The notes: generated by a model not told the origin, from the sequence alone. DNA of 64,000 nt from Candidatus Tepidifontimicrobium thermophilum (GCA_031296405.1 JAVKKH010000005.1:1-64000), one strand, 5' to 3'; shown: positions 24,363-34,144, numbered from the stretch's first letter. Program-made: numbers and translations.

Positions 24363-27300
24363 TCACCAGGTGAAGTTTGCCCGCAGCAGGATCATCCAGA
24401 TCCCCGCGGTGTCGTGGCTGAACGCCAGCGCGTAGTGCCGGGCGAACCGGTACTCCAGCGCCCACAGGAACCGGGTCTCGGTGTCGAACACCGTGGTCAG
24501 GGTCAGGTACAGGTCTTGCAGCAGGAACCGGCCCAGCCGGAGCCGCAGAGGCTTTTCGAAGTCGTACTCGATTCGCAGCTCCGCCAGCCCCAGCAGCTGA
24601 CGCACGCGCTGCTCGAACTCGCCCAGCAAGAAGCGCGCCAGCTGCTGTCGCAGCGCCGCTTCCACCTCCCCGCCCAGAGCCCGCTCGATGCCCGCCTGTG
24701 CCGCCAGTAACTGCACGATCCGGTCGTGGGGCAGTTCCGGGTCGCTGGTAAGCCGCACCTGCATCTGCCCGGGGGTGCCCGCTAGGTGCACGAACACCGT
24801 AACGTCGCCCACGCGGGTCCTGGCCCGCGCGCTCAGCACCGGCTCCGTGCCCCGGAATTCCTGGAACACCGCCACACCCTCCTCCACCACGAAGGTGGTG
24901 CCGAAAGCCCGGTACTCGCCCCCGCGGCCCGTGACGGTCCCCGAAAGCGCAGGGCCAGTTAGGCTCCCGCCCACGTGAAGCCCTCCACCGACCTGCAGCC
25001 GCACCGGGCCGGCCGCAACGGAGAGTCCCTGGCCCGCCACCAGCTCGAGGTCCAGGTCCACGGGAAGGGCAGTGCCGCCCCCAGCCCCCGGCGACGCCGC
25101 CACCACCAGCTCCCCTGCCGACAGCGTCAGGCGGCCGCTGAGCCGCGCCCGCTGCAGCGTCCCCGTGACCTCCGCCGTGCCGTCCACAACCCCGCGGAAG
25201 TACGGGGGGATCTCCACCCGGGCGGACTGGGCAGAGGCCGTCAGCCGGTATCGCTGCAACCGCAGGCCTTCGAATCCGGCATCCCCGGTGGCCTCCACCA
25301 CCCCTCCTCCCAGCCCCGCCCGCAGCTGCCGCAGCGTCGCGGCCGCGTGGTCGAAGCCTAGGTCTACCTGCAGGTCCTCCAAGGCGGGGTTCACGCCCGC
25401 GACCTTCACCCGCCCGCCCCGCGCCCGGACGAAACCCTCCAGCTGCGGGGAAGATACCGTGCCCGTGATCCTGAGGCTGGCCTCCAGGGGCCCGTCCGCG
25501 GATTCCACGAACGGCAACAGGCGCAGGATCCCCAAATCCGCGCGCTCCGTGCTGGCCACGAAGTCCACGGGCCCCTGAGGGTCCGCTGCCAGCTCCCGCA
25601 GCCGGAGCGGCAACCGGCCCCGGGCCCGGACCCGTTGCCCGTCCTCTTCCAGCAGCAGCTGCTCCAGTTCGAGGAACCCGTCCCGGTAGATGGCCTGGGC
25701 CGTGAGCCGGTCCGCCTGCGCGCCTGCGGCGCCCACGTCCCGGGCCTCCAGGGCCAGACCCGCGGTGGGGCTCTCCAGGGTCCCCGACAGCTGCAGGGTA
25801 AAGTCCACGGTGCCCACCAGGGGCGTCCGCAGACGCGCCAGGGTGGACACCGCAGCCGCTTCCAGACCGAGGCCGGCCACCTCCACCTCACTCGGCCCGC
25901 GCAGGCTCACGTAACCCTCCGCCCGCAGCCGCCCGCGGCCTGCCACCAGCTCCACGTCCTCCAGCGACACCCGCCCGTCCTCCAGCACTAGCCGGCCGGC
26001 CCCCTCAGAAAACCGGTAACCTCGGAAAGCCCCACCCGCCAGCTGCACGTCCAGCTCGGCCCTGGGACGCGACAGCGGACCCGACAGGACCAGACGGCCC
26101 GACAGCCTGCCGTCTGCGTCCGCCGACACCCCCGCCACTCCCAACAGGGTGAGCAGGTCTGCGTCCCGGACGTCCAGCGCCAAGTCGGCGACCGGGTCGT
26201 CCGCGAGCTGCAGCCGGCCTTCCAGGACGTAGGTGGCCAGGCGGCGGCGCAAGCGCAGCGGCGCCGCCTCCAGGGTCCCGCTGGCCCACCGCACCACTCC
26301 TTCCACGCCGTCGAAGACCTCCCCGTTCACCCTCAACCGGGTGCCGGTCACCTCCGCGCGGACCACCGGCTCGTGGGACCTTCCCGTGACCTCGCCCCGA
26401 ACGCGCACCGCGCCCTGGAGGTGCAGGATCGGGTTCTGCAGCTGCCGGAGGGCTTCCAGCCGGACTGCGTCCGCGGAGAAGCTCAGCCGCAGGTCGCCGG
26501 AGGCGGTCACCGCTCCCCGCAGCCGGGCGTCGAAGGCCGCGGAGTGCAGCTCCGCCTCCTGCACGGACAGCACACCGGCCTGCCATTGGAAACGGCCGCC
26601 TGCCCGTTGGAACACCACCTCCGGCGTGCGCAGGTCCCACAGCTGCAGGGCTCCCTGAAGCACGGGTGCTCGCACCGTCCCCGCCCCCTCCACCGACCCA
26701 CGCAGCTCGCCGCTCACGGGCAGCGAGACCTCTGCCAGCTGCAGGAGGCGCTCCACGCGGGCTCCGGGGGTGTGCAGCTGAAACCTCAGGCTCGTGTCCT
26801 GCAGGCCCACTCGGCCCCACGCCCGGTAGGTGTCTTGGCGGTCCTGCCAGCGCAGGTCCCTCACCCACAGGACGTCCCGCGACGCGTCCACCTGCAGCAC
26901 TGCCTCGTCCCACCGCAGGGGTCCCACGGCCCCCTGCTGCAGCCGGGCGGTGGCGGAAAGGCGGGGAGCACGCGGGGAGCCGGTGAGGTGGCCTGTGGCG
27001 TCCACCGTACCGGAGGTGGGTACCGCGACACCCGCCGCACGTCCCACGTCCTCCAGGCGAAGGCCTGCCGTGGCAACTTGTAAGTCCAGGGCGTCTTGCG
27101 TCACGTAACCCCACGCGGACACCTCCGCCCCGGCCCGCCGCGCGCGGGCTGCGTGCAGCTTGAGCCGGCCGTCCCCGTACTCGAAAGCGGAAGTCCAGCT
27201 GTCCACCCGCTGCCCGAAGAGCTGGCCGGGCCCGCCCCGCAACAGCCCGGCCACGACCGGATCGCGCACCGGGCCCGCCACCACCACCGCCCCTGTGAGC

Positions 27301-28637
27301 GGCCCCTGCACCGGCAGCGCAACCCCCAGGAGTCCGGCCATGGATCCGTCCACGCCCTCCAAGCGGGCGGAGGCCACCAACCGGTACGGCTCGTCCAGCG
27401 CCACCACCGCGTCCGCGCGCACCCTGCCGCCGTGCAGGCGGCCAGAAGCAGACGCCACGGACAGCGTCCCGGGCCGGTAGTCCACCTGCGCCGTCACGTC
27501 CTGGACGGGCTCCCGTCCCACCAGGACGCGTGGCGCGGCGAGCTGGGCCCGCACCCGCACCGCCGCCAGCGGACCCTCCACCCGCGCGCGTCCTGACACC
27601 GGTCCCCGGACGGGAAAGGCGGCGCCCACGAGCCGGCGCCACCGGAAGGGGTCCGCGCCGCGGAAACGCAGGTCCAGGTCCACCGCACCCCCGCCGGCCA
27701 GCCGGAGCTCGCCGGACACGTGCACCGTGGCGGACCCCACACGTAGCCGGACGGAGCGGAGGGTGACCCAGGAGCCCGCCACACGCACCTCTCCGGCAAT
27801 GTCCTGGACCTTCAACCGCTGCTGGGGCAGGAATACCGCCGCTTTTTCCACCCGCACATCCGCCGCCACCTGAGGGCTGCGGGTACTCCCGTAAATCCGT
27901 GCGCGTCCGCCCAGCACCCCCGCCTCCCACCGCCACCGCGGGTCGGCGACGAGGTAGTTGGCCCACGCGGTCGTAGCAAGGCCTTCGAAGCGCAGCGCCA
28001 GGTCGAGCATCCCCTGCTGCCCGTCCACCCACCCCGAGACCTCCACCTGGCCCGGCACCCCCGGAGCGACTCGCGCGGCGAGCCGGACCCGCACCAGGGG
28101 CAGATCCACCAGGCGCACGCTCCCCTCGATCCCGGTCATGGTGGCGCGGAAACCGCCCGCGGCCAGGTCCAACAGCTGCACGGAGCCCCCGGCCACGTGC
28201 ACTTCCGCGCGCGCCCGCTCCGCCGGGGCTGCTCCGTGCGCGGGAGGGCGGACCAGCTGCTCGATGTTCCACCGACCCTGTGGGCCCCGCACCACCACCA
28301 GGACCGGCCTCACCAACCCGACGCGCCGGAACGCCTGAACCCCGCTACGACCCGCTAGCCTTTCCCGCACCATCAGGATCGGATCCCACTCCACCCACAC
28401 CTCGTCCGCCCGCAGCAAGCCTGCGACCCGCACGTGGTAGAAGGTGACCTGGCCGGCCCGCACCTGCACCCGCGCCAGCGAAACTGGCCGTCCGAGTTGC
28501 TCTGCGAGCCAACGGGAAACCACCTCCGCGCCGTAGCGCTCGAAGGCCGCTGACCGCACCGCCGCCAGGCCTCCCACCCCGAGGGCCAGAAGCGCCACCA
28601 GGAATGCCGCGAGCCCACCCCACAGCCGCGGCATCAC
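24363..28637 (-). CDS. tamB: TamB-like giant translocation/assembly protein
   Basis: 1424 residues; a GTG (or the ATG directly after it) lies 8-11 bp behind GGAGGT. A single N-terminal membrane helix (LWGGLAAFLVALLALGVGGL) is followed by about 1,000 residues of repeating amphipathic beta-strands, typical of a long lipid-conducting groove. The C-terminal DUF490/TamB domain ends with 'LRANFTW', a terminal beta-signal-like sequence. Motifs such as 'ILSVRGEVTGRSHEP'-type repeats are only loosely conserved. TamB/AsmA-like proteins bridge inner and outer membrane and move phospholipid or assist outer-membrane protein insertion with BamA/TamA. No separate TamA is present, so it probably works with the BamA three genes downstream. 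Confidence 0.88.
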   Translation of the reverse strand: MMPRLWGGLAAFLVALLALGVGGLAAVRSAAFERYGAEVVSRWLAEQLGRPVSLARVQVRAGQVTFYHVRVAGLLRADEVWVEWDPILMVRERLAGRSGVQAFRRVGLVRPVLVVVRGPQGRWNIEQLVRPPAHGAAPAERARAEVHVAGGSVQLLDLAAGGFRATMTGIEGSVRLVDLPLVRVRLAARVAPGVPGQVEVSGWVDGQQGMLDLALRFEGLATTAWANYLVADPRWRWEAGVLGGRARIYGSTRSPQVAADVRVEKAAVFLPQQRLKVQDIAGEVRVAGSWVTLRSVRLRVGSATVHVSGELRLAGGGAVDLDLRFRGADPFRWRRLVGAAFPVRGPVSGRARVEGPLAAVRVRAQLAAPRVLVGREPVQDVTAQVDYRPGTLSVASASGRLHGGRVRADAVVALDEPYRLVASARLEGVDGSMAGLLGVALPVQGPLTGAVVVAGPVRDPVVAGLLRGGPGQLFGQRVDSWTSAFEYGDGRLKLHAARARRAGAEVSAWGYVTQDALDLQVATAGLRLEDVGRAAGVAVPTSGTVDATGHLTGSPRAPRLSATARLQQGAVGPLRWDEAVLQVDASRDVLWVRDLRWQDRQDTYRAWGRVGLQDTSLRFQLHTPGARVERLLQLAEVSLPVSGELRGSVEGAGTVRAPVLQGALQLWDLRTPEVVFQRAGGRFQWQAGVLSVQEAELHSAAFDARLRGAVTASGDLRLSFSADAVRLEALRQLQNPILHLQGAVRVRGEVTGRSHEPVVRAEVTGTRLRVNGEVFDGVEGVVRWASGTLEAAPLRLRRRLATYVLEGRLQLADDPVADLALDVRDADLLTLLGVAGVSADADGRLSGRLVLSGPLSRPRAELDVQLAGGAFRGYRFSEGAGRLVLEDGRVSLEDVELVAGRGRLRAEGYVSLRGPSEVEVAGLGLEAAAVSTLARLRTPLVGTVDFTLQLSGTLESPTAGLALEARDVGAAGAQADRLTAQAIYRDGFLELEQLLLEEDGQRVRARGRLPLRLRELAADPQGPVDFVASTERADLGILRLLPFVESADGPLEASLRITGTVSSPQLEGFVRARGGRVKVAGVNPALEDLQVDLGFDHAAATLRQLRAGLGGGVVEATGDAGFEGLRLQRYRLTASAQSARVEIPPYFRGVVDGTAEVTGTLQRARLSGRLTLSAGELVVAASPGAGGGTALPVDLDLELVAGQGLSVAAGPVRLQVGGGLHVGGSLTGPALSGTVTGRGGEYRAFGTTFVVEEGVAVFQEFRGTEPVLSARARTRVGDVTVFVHLAGTPGQMQVRLTSDPELPHDRIVQLLAAQAGIERALGGEVEAALRQQLARFLLGEFEQRVRQLLGLAELRIEYDFEKPLRLRLGRFLLQDLYLTLTTVFDTETRFLWALEYRFARHYALAFSHDTAGIWMILLRANFTW

Positions 28638-28689
28638 GGGAGGCCACCTCCCTCCGCGCGCCGGAAAGCCTCGAAGCCGGTCCGCGGGG

Positions 28690-30465
28690 CTACTCCACTA
28701 CGATGGGGACGACCTGCTCGCCCTTGACCACCCACTGCGTCCGCACCAGCCGTCCGGCGAACTCGTCAAAGTAGATGAACCGCTTCTGCGGGTCGTCGCT
28801 GGGTGGGACGCCCACGGGCACCAGCTGCAGCAGCACGTCGGTGTTGCGGCCGAAGTCCTCGAAGAACTCCAGAGCCTCCCGCAGGTCCCGGAAGGTGGAG
28901 GCGGGTGGTTCGCCCGCGAGCTTGTCCGCGAGCAGGGCCGCGGGGGGGACGTTGTCCCGCTGGATCCCCGCGCTGCCCACCACCAGCAGGGCGGGCCCGC
29001 GTGGGAAGTTCCTCGGGATCTCGATCTCCACCACCCGCGACACCGGTTCGCCTCCCTGGAACGGGCGCATCTGCAGGCGCACACGGAGGCGGCCGCCCTG
29101 GGTGACGGTCCGGCTGGCCACCTCCGCCTCCACCAGGGACACGGTACGGCGCTCCCGGCTCAACCGGACGTCCACCTGCAGGTCCACGGGGTCCACGGGG
29201 CCAAACTCGTTACCGAACAGGAAGCGCACCGCGTCGGGGACGTCCAGCACCGCCGCCGTCGCCACGTCCTGCGCGCTGTAGAACACGTTGGTGCGTTCCA
29301 CAGGCCGCGGCAACCCTGCCCCGCGGGCGGTGATCCGCACCTCCGCGGTCCCGGCCCCGGACCCGTCCCACGCTTGCTCCACCGCCGCCAGCACCACCTG
29401 CGGGATCAGGGTCTGGGCCAGGTCGGCCCTGCGCACCATCTGCGCTCCGCGGCGTACCGTGCGTCCGCGCTCCCGGTCGGTGACGGTCACCGTCACGTTG
29501 AACACCCGCGGGAGCCGGTCCAGGGTCCCGGCGATCCCGGCCACTCGGTCCTGGGTTACGGTCCCCACGGGCTCGCCGACTTCCCCCTCTTTGAAGGGGA
29601 ACTCGGTACTGCGCACCACCGTGTGCACGTAGGCGCTCGTGAGCAGGAAGTCCACCGCCCCGAACCCGAACAGCCGGTGGCCGAAAGCCAGGAACCGGTT
29701 GCCCCTACGGTACGACAGGGTCCCGATGCTCCACACGTTCACGTCCCCACGGACCAGCACCACGCCCACCGCGCTGCCGGGGACCAGGGGTGGCGTGGGG
29801 AAACGCCCCACGCCGCCATAACTCTGCACCGGTACCACGTCTGCGTGACGGAGCGTACGCTGCAGGAGGCGGAAAGCCCGGTCGCTGATCCCGGAGACCA
29901 GCAGGGGGCTCGCCGCGGGGACGAAGGTGGCTACAGGGCCCCTCTGCGCCTCGGATCCCCCTGCTCGGTCGGAGATCTCCACCGCCCGGACCCAGCGGCC
30001 CCCGATCCACAGGGGCTGCGGCAGCGCCAACACCCCGCTGGCGGGTCGCTGCGCGCGGTCTTCCCGCAGCAGGGCCAGCATGGCCTCCGCGGGCGTGAAC
30101 AGCCCCAGGTCGCTGTCCGGACCCGCGGAGCGGTAGCCGTAGGACAGCGCCCCCGCGAACCGGCCGTCGATGTACATGGGGCTTCCGCTCATGCCCGAGG
30201 CGGTACCGCCGCTGCGCCGGATGGCCGGACCCGAGGCACGGAACAGCACCAGACGCCCCGGCGGGCCCTCCGTCAAGCCCAGCACTTCGAACTGAAACTC
30301 CTCCACCCGGGTTCCCTGCACCACGGTCCGGCCCACGCCGCGCATCCCGGGCCGGATCCGGCTCAAGGGGAAGACCTCCGCCTCGTCCTGAGCCCACGAC
30401 TGCAGCCCGGGGAGGGTGGTGGCCGCTACGACAAGCACTACGGCCCCGACGACCCACCTTCGCAT
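28690..30465 (-). CDS. Exported SpoIVB-type (S55) serine peptidase-like protein
   Basis: 591 residues from the ATG that follows GAGGTG (a GTG lies three codons earlier). Signal peptide (RRWVVGAVVLVVAATTLPGLQSWAQ). The S55 core includes 'FPLSRIRPGMRGVGRTVVQG', 'FEVLGLTEGPPGRLVLFRAS', the nucleophile motif 'GGTASGMSGSPMYIDGR', 'AGALSYGY' and the later 'RFLAFGHRLFG'. The second half (about 330-590) is beta-rich and unassigned. SpoIVB itself is a spore-signalling protease. Homologues outside spore formers are known but uncharacterised. Here it sits directly upstream of tamB, so an envelope-stress or outer-membrane quality-control role is a reasonable guess. A candidate extended -10 (TGATAGGAT, 30496-30504) lies upstream. 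Confidence 0.8.
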   Translation of the reverse strand: MRRWVVGAVVLVVAATTLPGLQSWAQDEAEVFPLSRIRPGMRGVGRTVVQGTRVEEFQFEVLGLTEGPPGRLVLFRASGPAIRRSGGTASGMSGSPMYIDGRFAGALSYGYRSAGPDSDLGLFTPAEAMLALLREDRAQRPASGVLALPQPLWIGGRWVRAVEISDRAGGSEAQRGPVATFVPAASPLLVSGISDRAFRLLQRTLRHADVVPVQSYGGVGRFPTPPLVPGSAVGVVLVRGDVNVWSIGTLSYRRGNRFLAFGHRLFGFGAVDFLLTSAYVHTVVRSTEFPFKEGEVGEPVGTVTQDRVAGIAGTLDRLPRVFNVTVTVTDRERGRTVRRGAQMVRRADLAQTLIPQVVLAAVEQAWDGSGAGTAEVRITARGAGLPRPVERTNVFYSAQDVATAAVLDVPDAVRFLFGNEFGPVDPVDLQVDVRLSRERRTVSLVEAEVASRTVTQGGRLRVRLQMRPFQGGEPVSRVVEIEIPRNFPRGPALLVVGSAGIQRDNVPPAALLADKLAGEPPASTFRDLREALEFFEDFGRNTDVLLQLVPVGVPPSDDPQKRFIYFDEFAGRLVRTQWVVKGEQVVPIVVE

Positions 30466-30573
30466 GCGGTGCACCTCGGTACGAGTCTACGACCCATCCT
30501 ATCAGAGAGCCCCAAGGCCGCGACTTGCTTGCGGGGGTGTAAGCGTGGGGAGTCGGACGGATGGCCCGGCCGG

Positions 30574-30861
30574 TCAGGGCCCCAGCCGCACCACGGGGTC
30601 TCCTACCCGGATCCTGGCTCCCACCTGGACCAGCACCTCCACCACCGTGCCGCTCCGCGGCGCCCGGGCAGCCACTTCCCGGGGCTTGGTGGCAGTCCGC
30701 ACCCAGACCAGGGGAGCCCCTTCCTCCACCGCGTCGCCCGTGCGCACCGTCTCGACCACCACGCCGCCCACGGTCGCGCGGACCACCTCCGGCTCGCTGA
30801 CCGCGGCGACGAGCAGCAGACTCGCCACCAGAACCGCGACGGCACGCATCCTCACCCTCAT
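30574..30861 (-). CDS. Exported stand-alone biotinyl/lipoyl-like domain protein
   Basis: 95 residues whose ATG overlaps the wecB stop (ATGA). A signal or anchor segment (VAVLVASLLLVAAVSEP) is followed by one barrel with the two-fold pattern of biotinyl-lipoyl domains ('VGGVVVETVRTGDAVEEGAPL' and 'APRSGTVVEVLVQVGARIRVGDPVVRL'). The hairpin where biotin or lipoate would be attached reads 'TATKPREV'. It lacks the MKM motif, so attachment is doubtful. Such half-barrels also occur in membrane-fusion proteins (HlyD/AcrA type), but no partner transporter is next to it. Function is unknown. Confidence 0.65.
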   Translation of the reverse strand: MRVRMRAVAVLVASLLLVAAVSEPEVVRATVGGVVVETVRTGDAVEEGAPLVWVRTATKPREVAARAPRSGTVVEVLVQVGARIRVGDPVVRLGP

Positions 30862-32039
30862 CCTATCCCGTCTACGCGGAAGGGGGCTTGCGGGTTCGCG
30901 GGCTGGAACGGCTCCGGCAGCTCGTCCGACAGTCCAAAGTACACCCGCAGGATCTGCACGATGCGCCAGGCGGCGCGGCCGTCACCGTACGGGTTGGTGG
31001 CCGCAGCCATGGACCGGTACGCCTCGGGGTCCTCCAACAGCCGCGCGACCTCCGCCACCACCCGCTTGCGGTCCGTGCCCACCAGCCGGACGACTCCTGC
31101 GGCCACCCCTTCCGGCCTTTCGGTGGTGTCCCGCAGCACCAACACCGGCGTACCCAACCCTGGCGCTTCTTCCTGAACCCCCCCGGAGTCCGTGAGGATG
31201 AGGTAGGCCCTGCGTTCCAAGTACACGAACGGACCGTAGTCAGGAGGATCCAGCAGGTGCACCCGCGGGACGCCCTCCAACGCCGGGATGACCACTTCCC
31301 GCACCGCAGGGTTACGGTGCACGGGGAACACCACCTCCACGTCGGGGAAGCGCAACACCAGATCCCGGATCGCCTGGCACACCTCCCGCAGCGGTTCACC
31401 CCAGTTCTCCCGGCGGTGCGCGGTGACCAGCAACAGCCGCCTGCGCGGATCCAGCTCGGGAAGACCATCCGGCCGGACCCGGGGTCCGATGGCATGCAGG
31501 GCGTCGATGACGGTGTTGCCGGTGACGTAGATGGAGGACGGATCGCACCCCTCCCGGAGGAGGTTGTCCCGGGCCCACGGGGTCGGAGCGAAGTGCAGGT
31601 CCGCCAGCGCGGCGGTCATCCGCCGGTACAGCTCCTCCGGAAAGGGGCGGTACTTGTCCCGGGTGCGCAGCCCGGCCTCCACGTGGCCCACGGGGATCCG
31701 GTGGTAGTAGGCGGCCAGGGCCCCGCAGAAGCAGGGCGCCGCGTCGCCCTGGACCAGCACCAGGGCGGGACGGATGCGTGCCAGCACCCGGTCCAGCCCC
31801 TCCAGGGTCCGGGTGGTGACCTCCGCCAGGGTCTGCCGCGGCCGCATCACGTCCAGGTCCACGTCCGGTTCCAGGTCAAACAGGCGCAGGACCTGGTCCA
31901 GCATCTCCCGGTGTTGGGCGGTGGCCACCAACACGGGGCGGAAGTCCGGGTCCTGCTGCAGGGCCTTGACCACGGGCGCCATCTTCACGGCGTCCGGGCG
32001 AGTGCCCACCACCGCAAGGACGGGGACCGGCCCCCTCAC
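30858..32039 (-). CDS. wecB: UDP-N-acetylglucosamine 2-epimerase
   Basis: 393 residues from GTG overlapping the wecA-like stop as GTGA. Family motifs: 'VLAVVGTRPDAVKMAPVVKAL', 'VLVQGDAAPCFCGALAAYYH', 'VGHVEAGLRTRDKYRPFPEE', 'VTGNTVIDALHAI', 'LLVTAHRRENWGEPL', 'ILTDSGGVQEEAPGLGTPVL'. It interconverts UDP-GlcNAc and UDP-ManNAc for surface polysaccharide. Two family positions differ slightly (VQGDAAPCF where VQGDTTT is common, and 'KYRPFPEELYR' where 'PEExNR' is common), which should not remove activity but deserve a check. Together with wecA, glmU and prs it forms an amino-sugar precursor block. Confidence 0.9.
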   Translation of the reverse strand: MRGPVPVLAVVGTRPDAVKMAPVVKALQQDPDFRPVLVATAQHREMLDQVLRLFDLEPDVDLDVMRPRQTLAEVTTRTLEGLDRVLARIRPALVLVQGDAAPCFCGALAAYYHRIPVGHVEAGLRTRDKYRPFPEELYRRMTAALADLHFAPTPWARDNLLREGCDPSSIYVTGNTVIDALHAIGPRVRPDGLPELDPRRRLLLVTAHRRENWGEPLREVCQAIRDLVLRFPDVEVVFPVHRNPAVREVVIPALEGVPRVHLLDPPDYGPFVYLERRAYLILTDSGGVQEEAPGLGTPVLVLRDTTERPEGVAAGVVRLVGTDRKRVVAEVARLLEDPEAYRSMAAATNPYGDGRAAWRIVQILRVYFGLSDELPEPFQPANPQAPFRVDGIG

Positions 32040-33130
32040 GGCGTCCGCGCCAGCAGCCCGAGCCGGCGGGCCACCACCCACAGAGCGCCCCCCAGCAACG
32101 CGGCCACGGACAGCGGGATCCACCGGTCCAGCCAGCCCGACAGGGCCAGACTGAGGCTGGAGAGTAGGGCCGTGGTCCCGTACAGGAGCAGCACCGCCTG
32201 CCGCTGCGAAAGGCCCCGGTCCAGAAGCCGGTGGTGCACGTGGCCGCGGTCCGGCTGGAACACCGAGACCCGGCGGCGCAGCCGCCGGAGGATCGCGAAG
32301 GCGGTGTCGAAGATGGGGACGCCCATCGCCAGTAGCGGCACCGCCAGCGACAGCGCCGTCAGCGTCTTGAACAGCCCGGCCACAGACAGGGCTCCCAGCA
32401 GGTAGCCGAGAAACAGGGCACCGCTATCGCCCATGATCACCCGCGCCGGGTTGAAGTTGTAGCGCAGAAAGCCCACCGCGCTGCCGGCCACCGCCGCGCA
32501 CAGCACCAGGGTGGGCAGCCCTGCGCCCCGCAGCATCCCCGCTACGAAGAAGGTCCCCGCCACGATGGCCGCAATGCCCGCGGCCAGCCCGTCCACGCCG
32601 TCGATGGAGTTCATGGCGATGGCCGCGGACCCCACCCACACGGCGGTGAACACCTGCCCCCACAGGCCCAGGGCCACCAGCTGGCCCGTCACGGGGTTGG
32701 TAACGAAGGGCGTGGTGAGCCCGAACAGGACGGGCAACGCTGCGCAGAGATAGATGAGGGGGAACTTCACCCGCCCGGACACCTGCCGGAGGTCGTCGTA
32801 CAGCCCCACCAGTGCCACGGCCATCCCGCCCAGCAGGATCCCCCAGAACTCCCGGGGGGCTGCGCCGTAGGGGACCGCCAGAACCAGGTGCCGAGGTTCC
32901 CGTACCACTGCCACCGGGCCCGGCATCTGCAAGGCCACCGCGGCACCCAGGAGCACCCCCAAGGCGATGGCCACCCCGCCGAGGCGGGGCAGGGGTCGGC
33001 GGTTGATGCGCCGCCCGCCGGGGTAGTCCACGGCACCCACCCGGCGGGCGAGCCAACGGGCCGTGGGCGTGGTCCAGTACGTGACGAACCACGCCAGCAA
33101 CGCCGCGACCGCGTAGGGCGGAACGAACAT
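32036..33130 (-). CDS. wecA: Undecaprenyl-phosphate N-acetylhexosamine-1-phosphate transferase (WecA/MraY family)
   Basis: 364 residues, about eleven membrane helices. Catalytic motifs are intact: the Asp pair in 'ALVGLYDDLRQ', 'AMNSIDGVDGLAAG', 'ARVIMGDSGALFLGYL' and the His-rich 'DRGHVHHRLLDRGLSQR'. The HHR motif and the absence of cell-division neighbours point to WecA/TagO type rather than MraY. It starts lipid-linked glycan synthesis at the inner membrane, consistent with wecB directly downstream. A TATACT box (33144-33149 on the opposite strand) lies 13 bp before the start codon. Confidence 0.88.
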   Translation of the reverse strand: MFVPPYAVAALLAWFVTYWTTPTARWLARRVGAVDYPGGRRINRRPLPRLGGVAIALGVLLGAAVALQMPGPVAVVREPRHLVLAVPYGAAPREFWGILLGGMAVALVGLYDDLRQVSGRVKFPLIYLCAALPVLFGLTTPFVTNPVTGQLVALGLWGQVFTAVWVGSAAIAMNSIDGVDGLAAGIAAIVAGTFFVAGMLRGAGLPTLVLCAAVAGSAVGFLRYNFNPARVIMGDSGALFLGYLLGALSVAGLFKTLTALSLAVPLLAMGVPIFDTAFAILRRLRRRVSVFQPDRGHVHHRLLDRGLSQRQAVLLLYGTTALLSSLSLALSGWLDRWIPLSVAALLGGALWVVARRLGLLARTP

Positions 33131-33181
33131 GGGCTCCGGGCACAGTATAGGGCAGCGGGGGTAGCCCTGGGGGGGCCGGGC

Positions 33182-34144
33182 CTAGACCAGCTCCGCCGCC
33201 AGTCTTTCTTCCGCCAGCTCGCTCACGGAGCTGCGCAGGTGGACGCGGGTGATGGCGTCCGCCAGCAGCCGGGCCACAGAGACCACCCGGATCTGGTCCA
33301 ACCGCTTGTCAGCCGGCAGCGGGATGGAGTCCGTCACCACCAGCTCGCGGATGGGCGAGGCGGCGATGCGCTCGACTGCAGGTCCCGAGAGGACGGGGTG
33401 GGTGCAGCACGCGTACACCTCCGTCACCCCGCGCCGCACCAGGGTCTCCGCCGCGCGCACCAGGGTCCCCGCGGTGTCCACGATGTCGTCCACCAGGATG
33501 GCGGTGCGCCGGTACACCTTCCCGATCACGTGCACCACCTCCGCCACCTGGTTGGGCCGGTCCCTGCGTTTGTCGATGATGGCCAGGGGCGCTCCCAGGA
33601 CCTGTGCGAACTCCCGAGCCCGCCGGACGCCTCCCACGTCCGGGGAGACCACCACCACGTTCCGCAACCCCTTGTGCAGGAAGTAGTCCGCCAGCAACAT
33701 GCGCGCGCCCAGGTGGTCCAGGGGGATGTCGAAGAAGCCGGAGATCTGCCCCGCGTGCAGATCCAGGGCCAGGAGGTGCTGGACCCCGGCTCGCACCATG
33801 AGGTTGGCCACCAGCTTCGCGGTCACCGGCTCCCGGGCGCCCGTCTTGCGATCCTGACGGGCGTAGCCGAAGTACGGCACCACCGCCGTCACCCGGGCTG
33901 CGGAGGCCCGGCGCAGGGCGTCGGCCAGCACCAGCAGCTCCAGCAGGTGGTCGTGCACCGGCGGGCAGGTGGGCTGAAGGACGAAGCAGTCCCGACCGCG
34001 CACGCTTTCCTCCAGCCGCACCTCGATCTCCCCGTCCGGGTAGCGGGCCACCACCGCCTCCAGCAGCGGGACGTCCAGGTACGTGGCCACCCGCCGCGCC
34101 AGGGCCGGGTTGGCGGTACCGGTGATGAGGGCGAGGTCCCTCAC
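33182..34144 (-). CDS. prs: Ribose-phosphate pyrophosphokinase (PRPP synthetase)
   Basis: 320 residues from GTG overlapping the glmU stop (GTGA). Motifs: 'ITGTANPALARRVATYL', 'YPDGEIEVRLEESVRGRDCF', 'YFGYARQDRKTGAREPV', 'LLALDLHAGQISGFFDIPLD', the PRPP loop 'AILVDDIVDTAGTLVRAAE', and 'PVLSGPAVERI'. It makes PRPP from ribose 5-phosphate and ATP. The glmU-prs pair is a widespread arrangement in Gram-positive-side bacteria. Confidence 0.95.
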   Translation of the reverse strand: MRDLALITGTANPALARRVATYLDVPLLEAVVARYPDGEIEVRLEESVRGRDCFVLQPTCPPVHDHLLELLVLADALRRASAARVTAVVPYFGYARQDRKTGAREPVTAKLVANLMVRAGVQHLLALDLHAGQISGFFDIPLDHLGARMLLADYFLHKGLRNVVVVSPDVGGVRRAREFAQVLGAPLAIIDKRRDRPNQVAEVVHVIGKVYRRTAILVDDIVDTAGTLVRAAETLVRRGVTEVYACCTHPVLSGPAVERIAASPIRELVVTDSIPLPADKRLDQIRVVSVARLLADAITRVHLRSSVSELAEERLAAELV

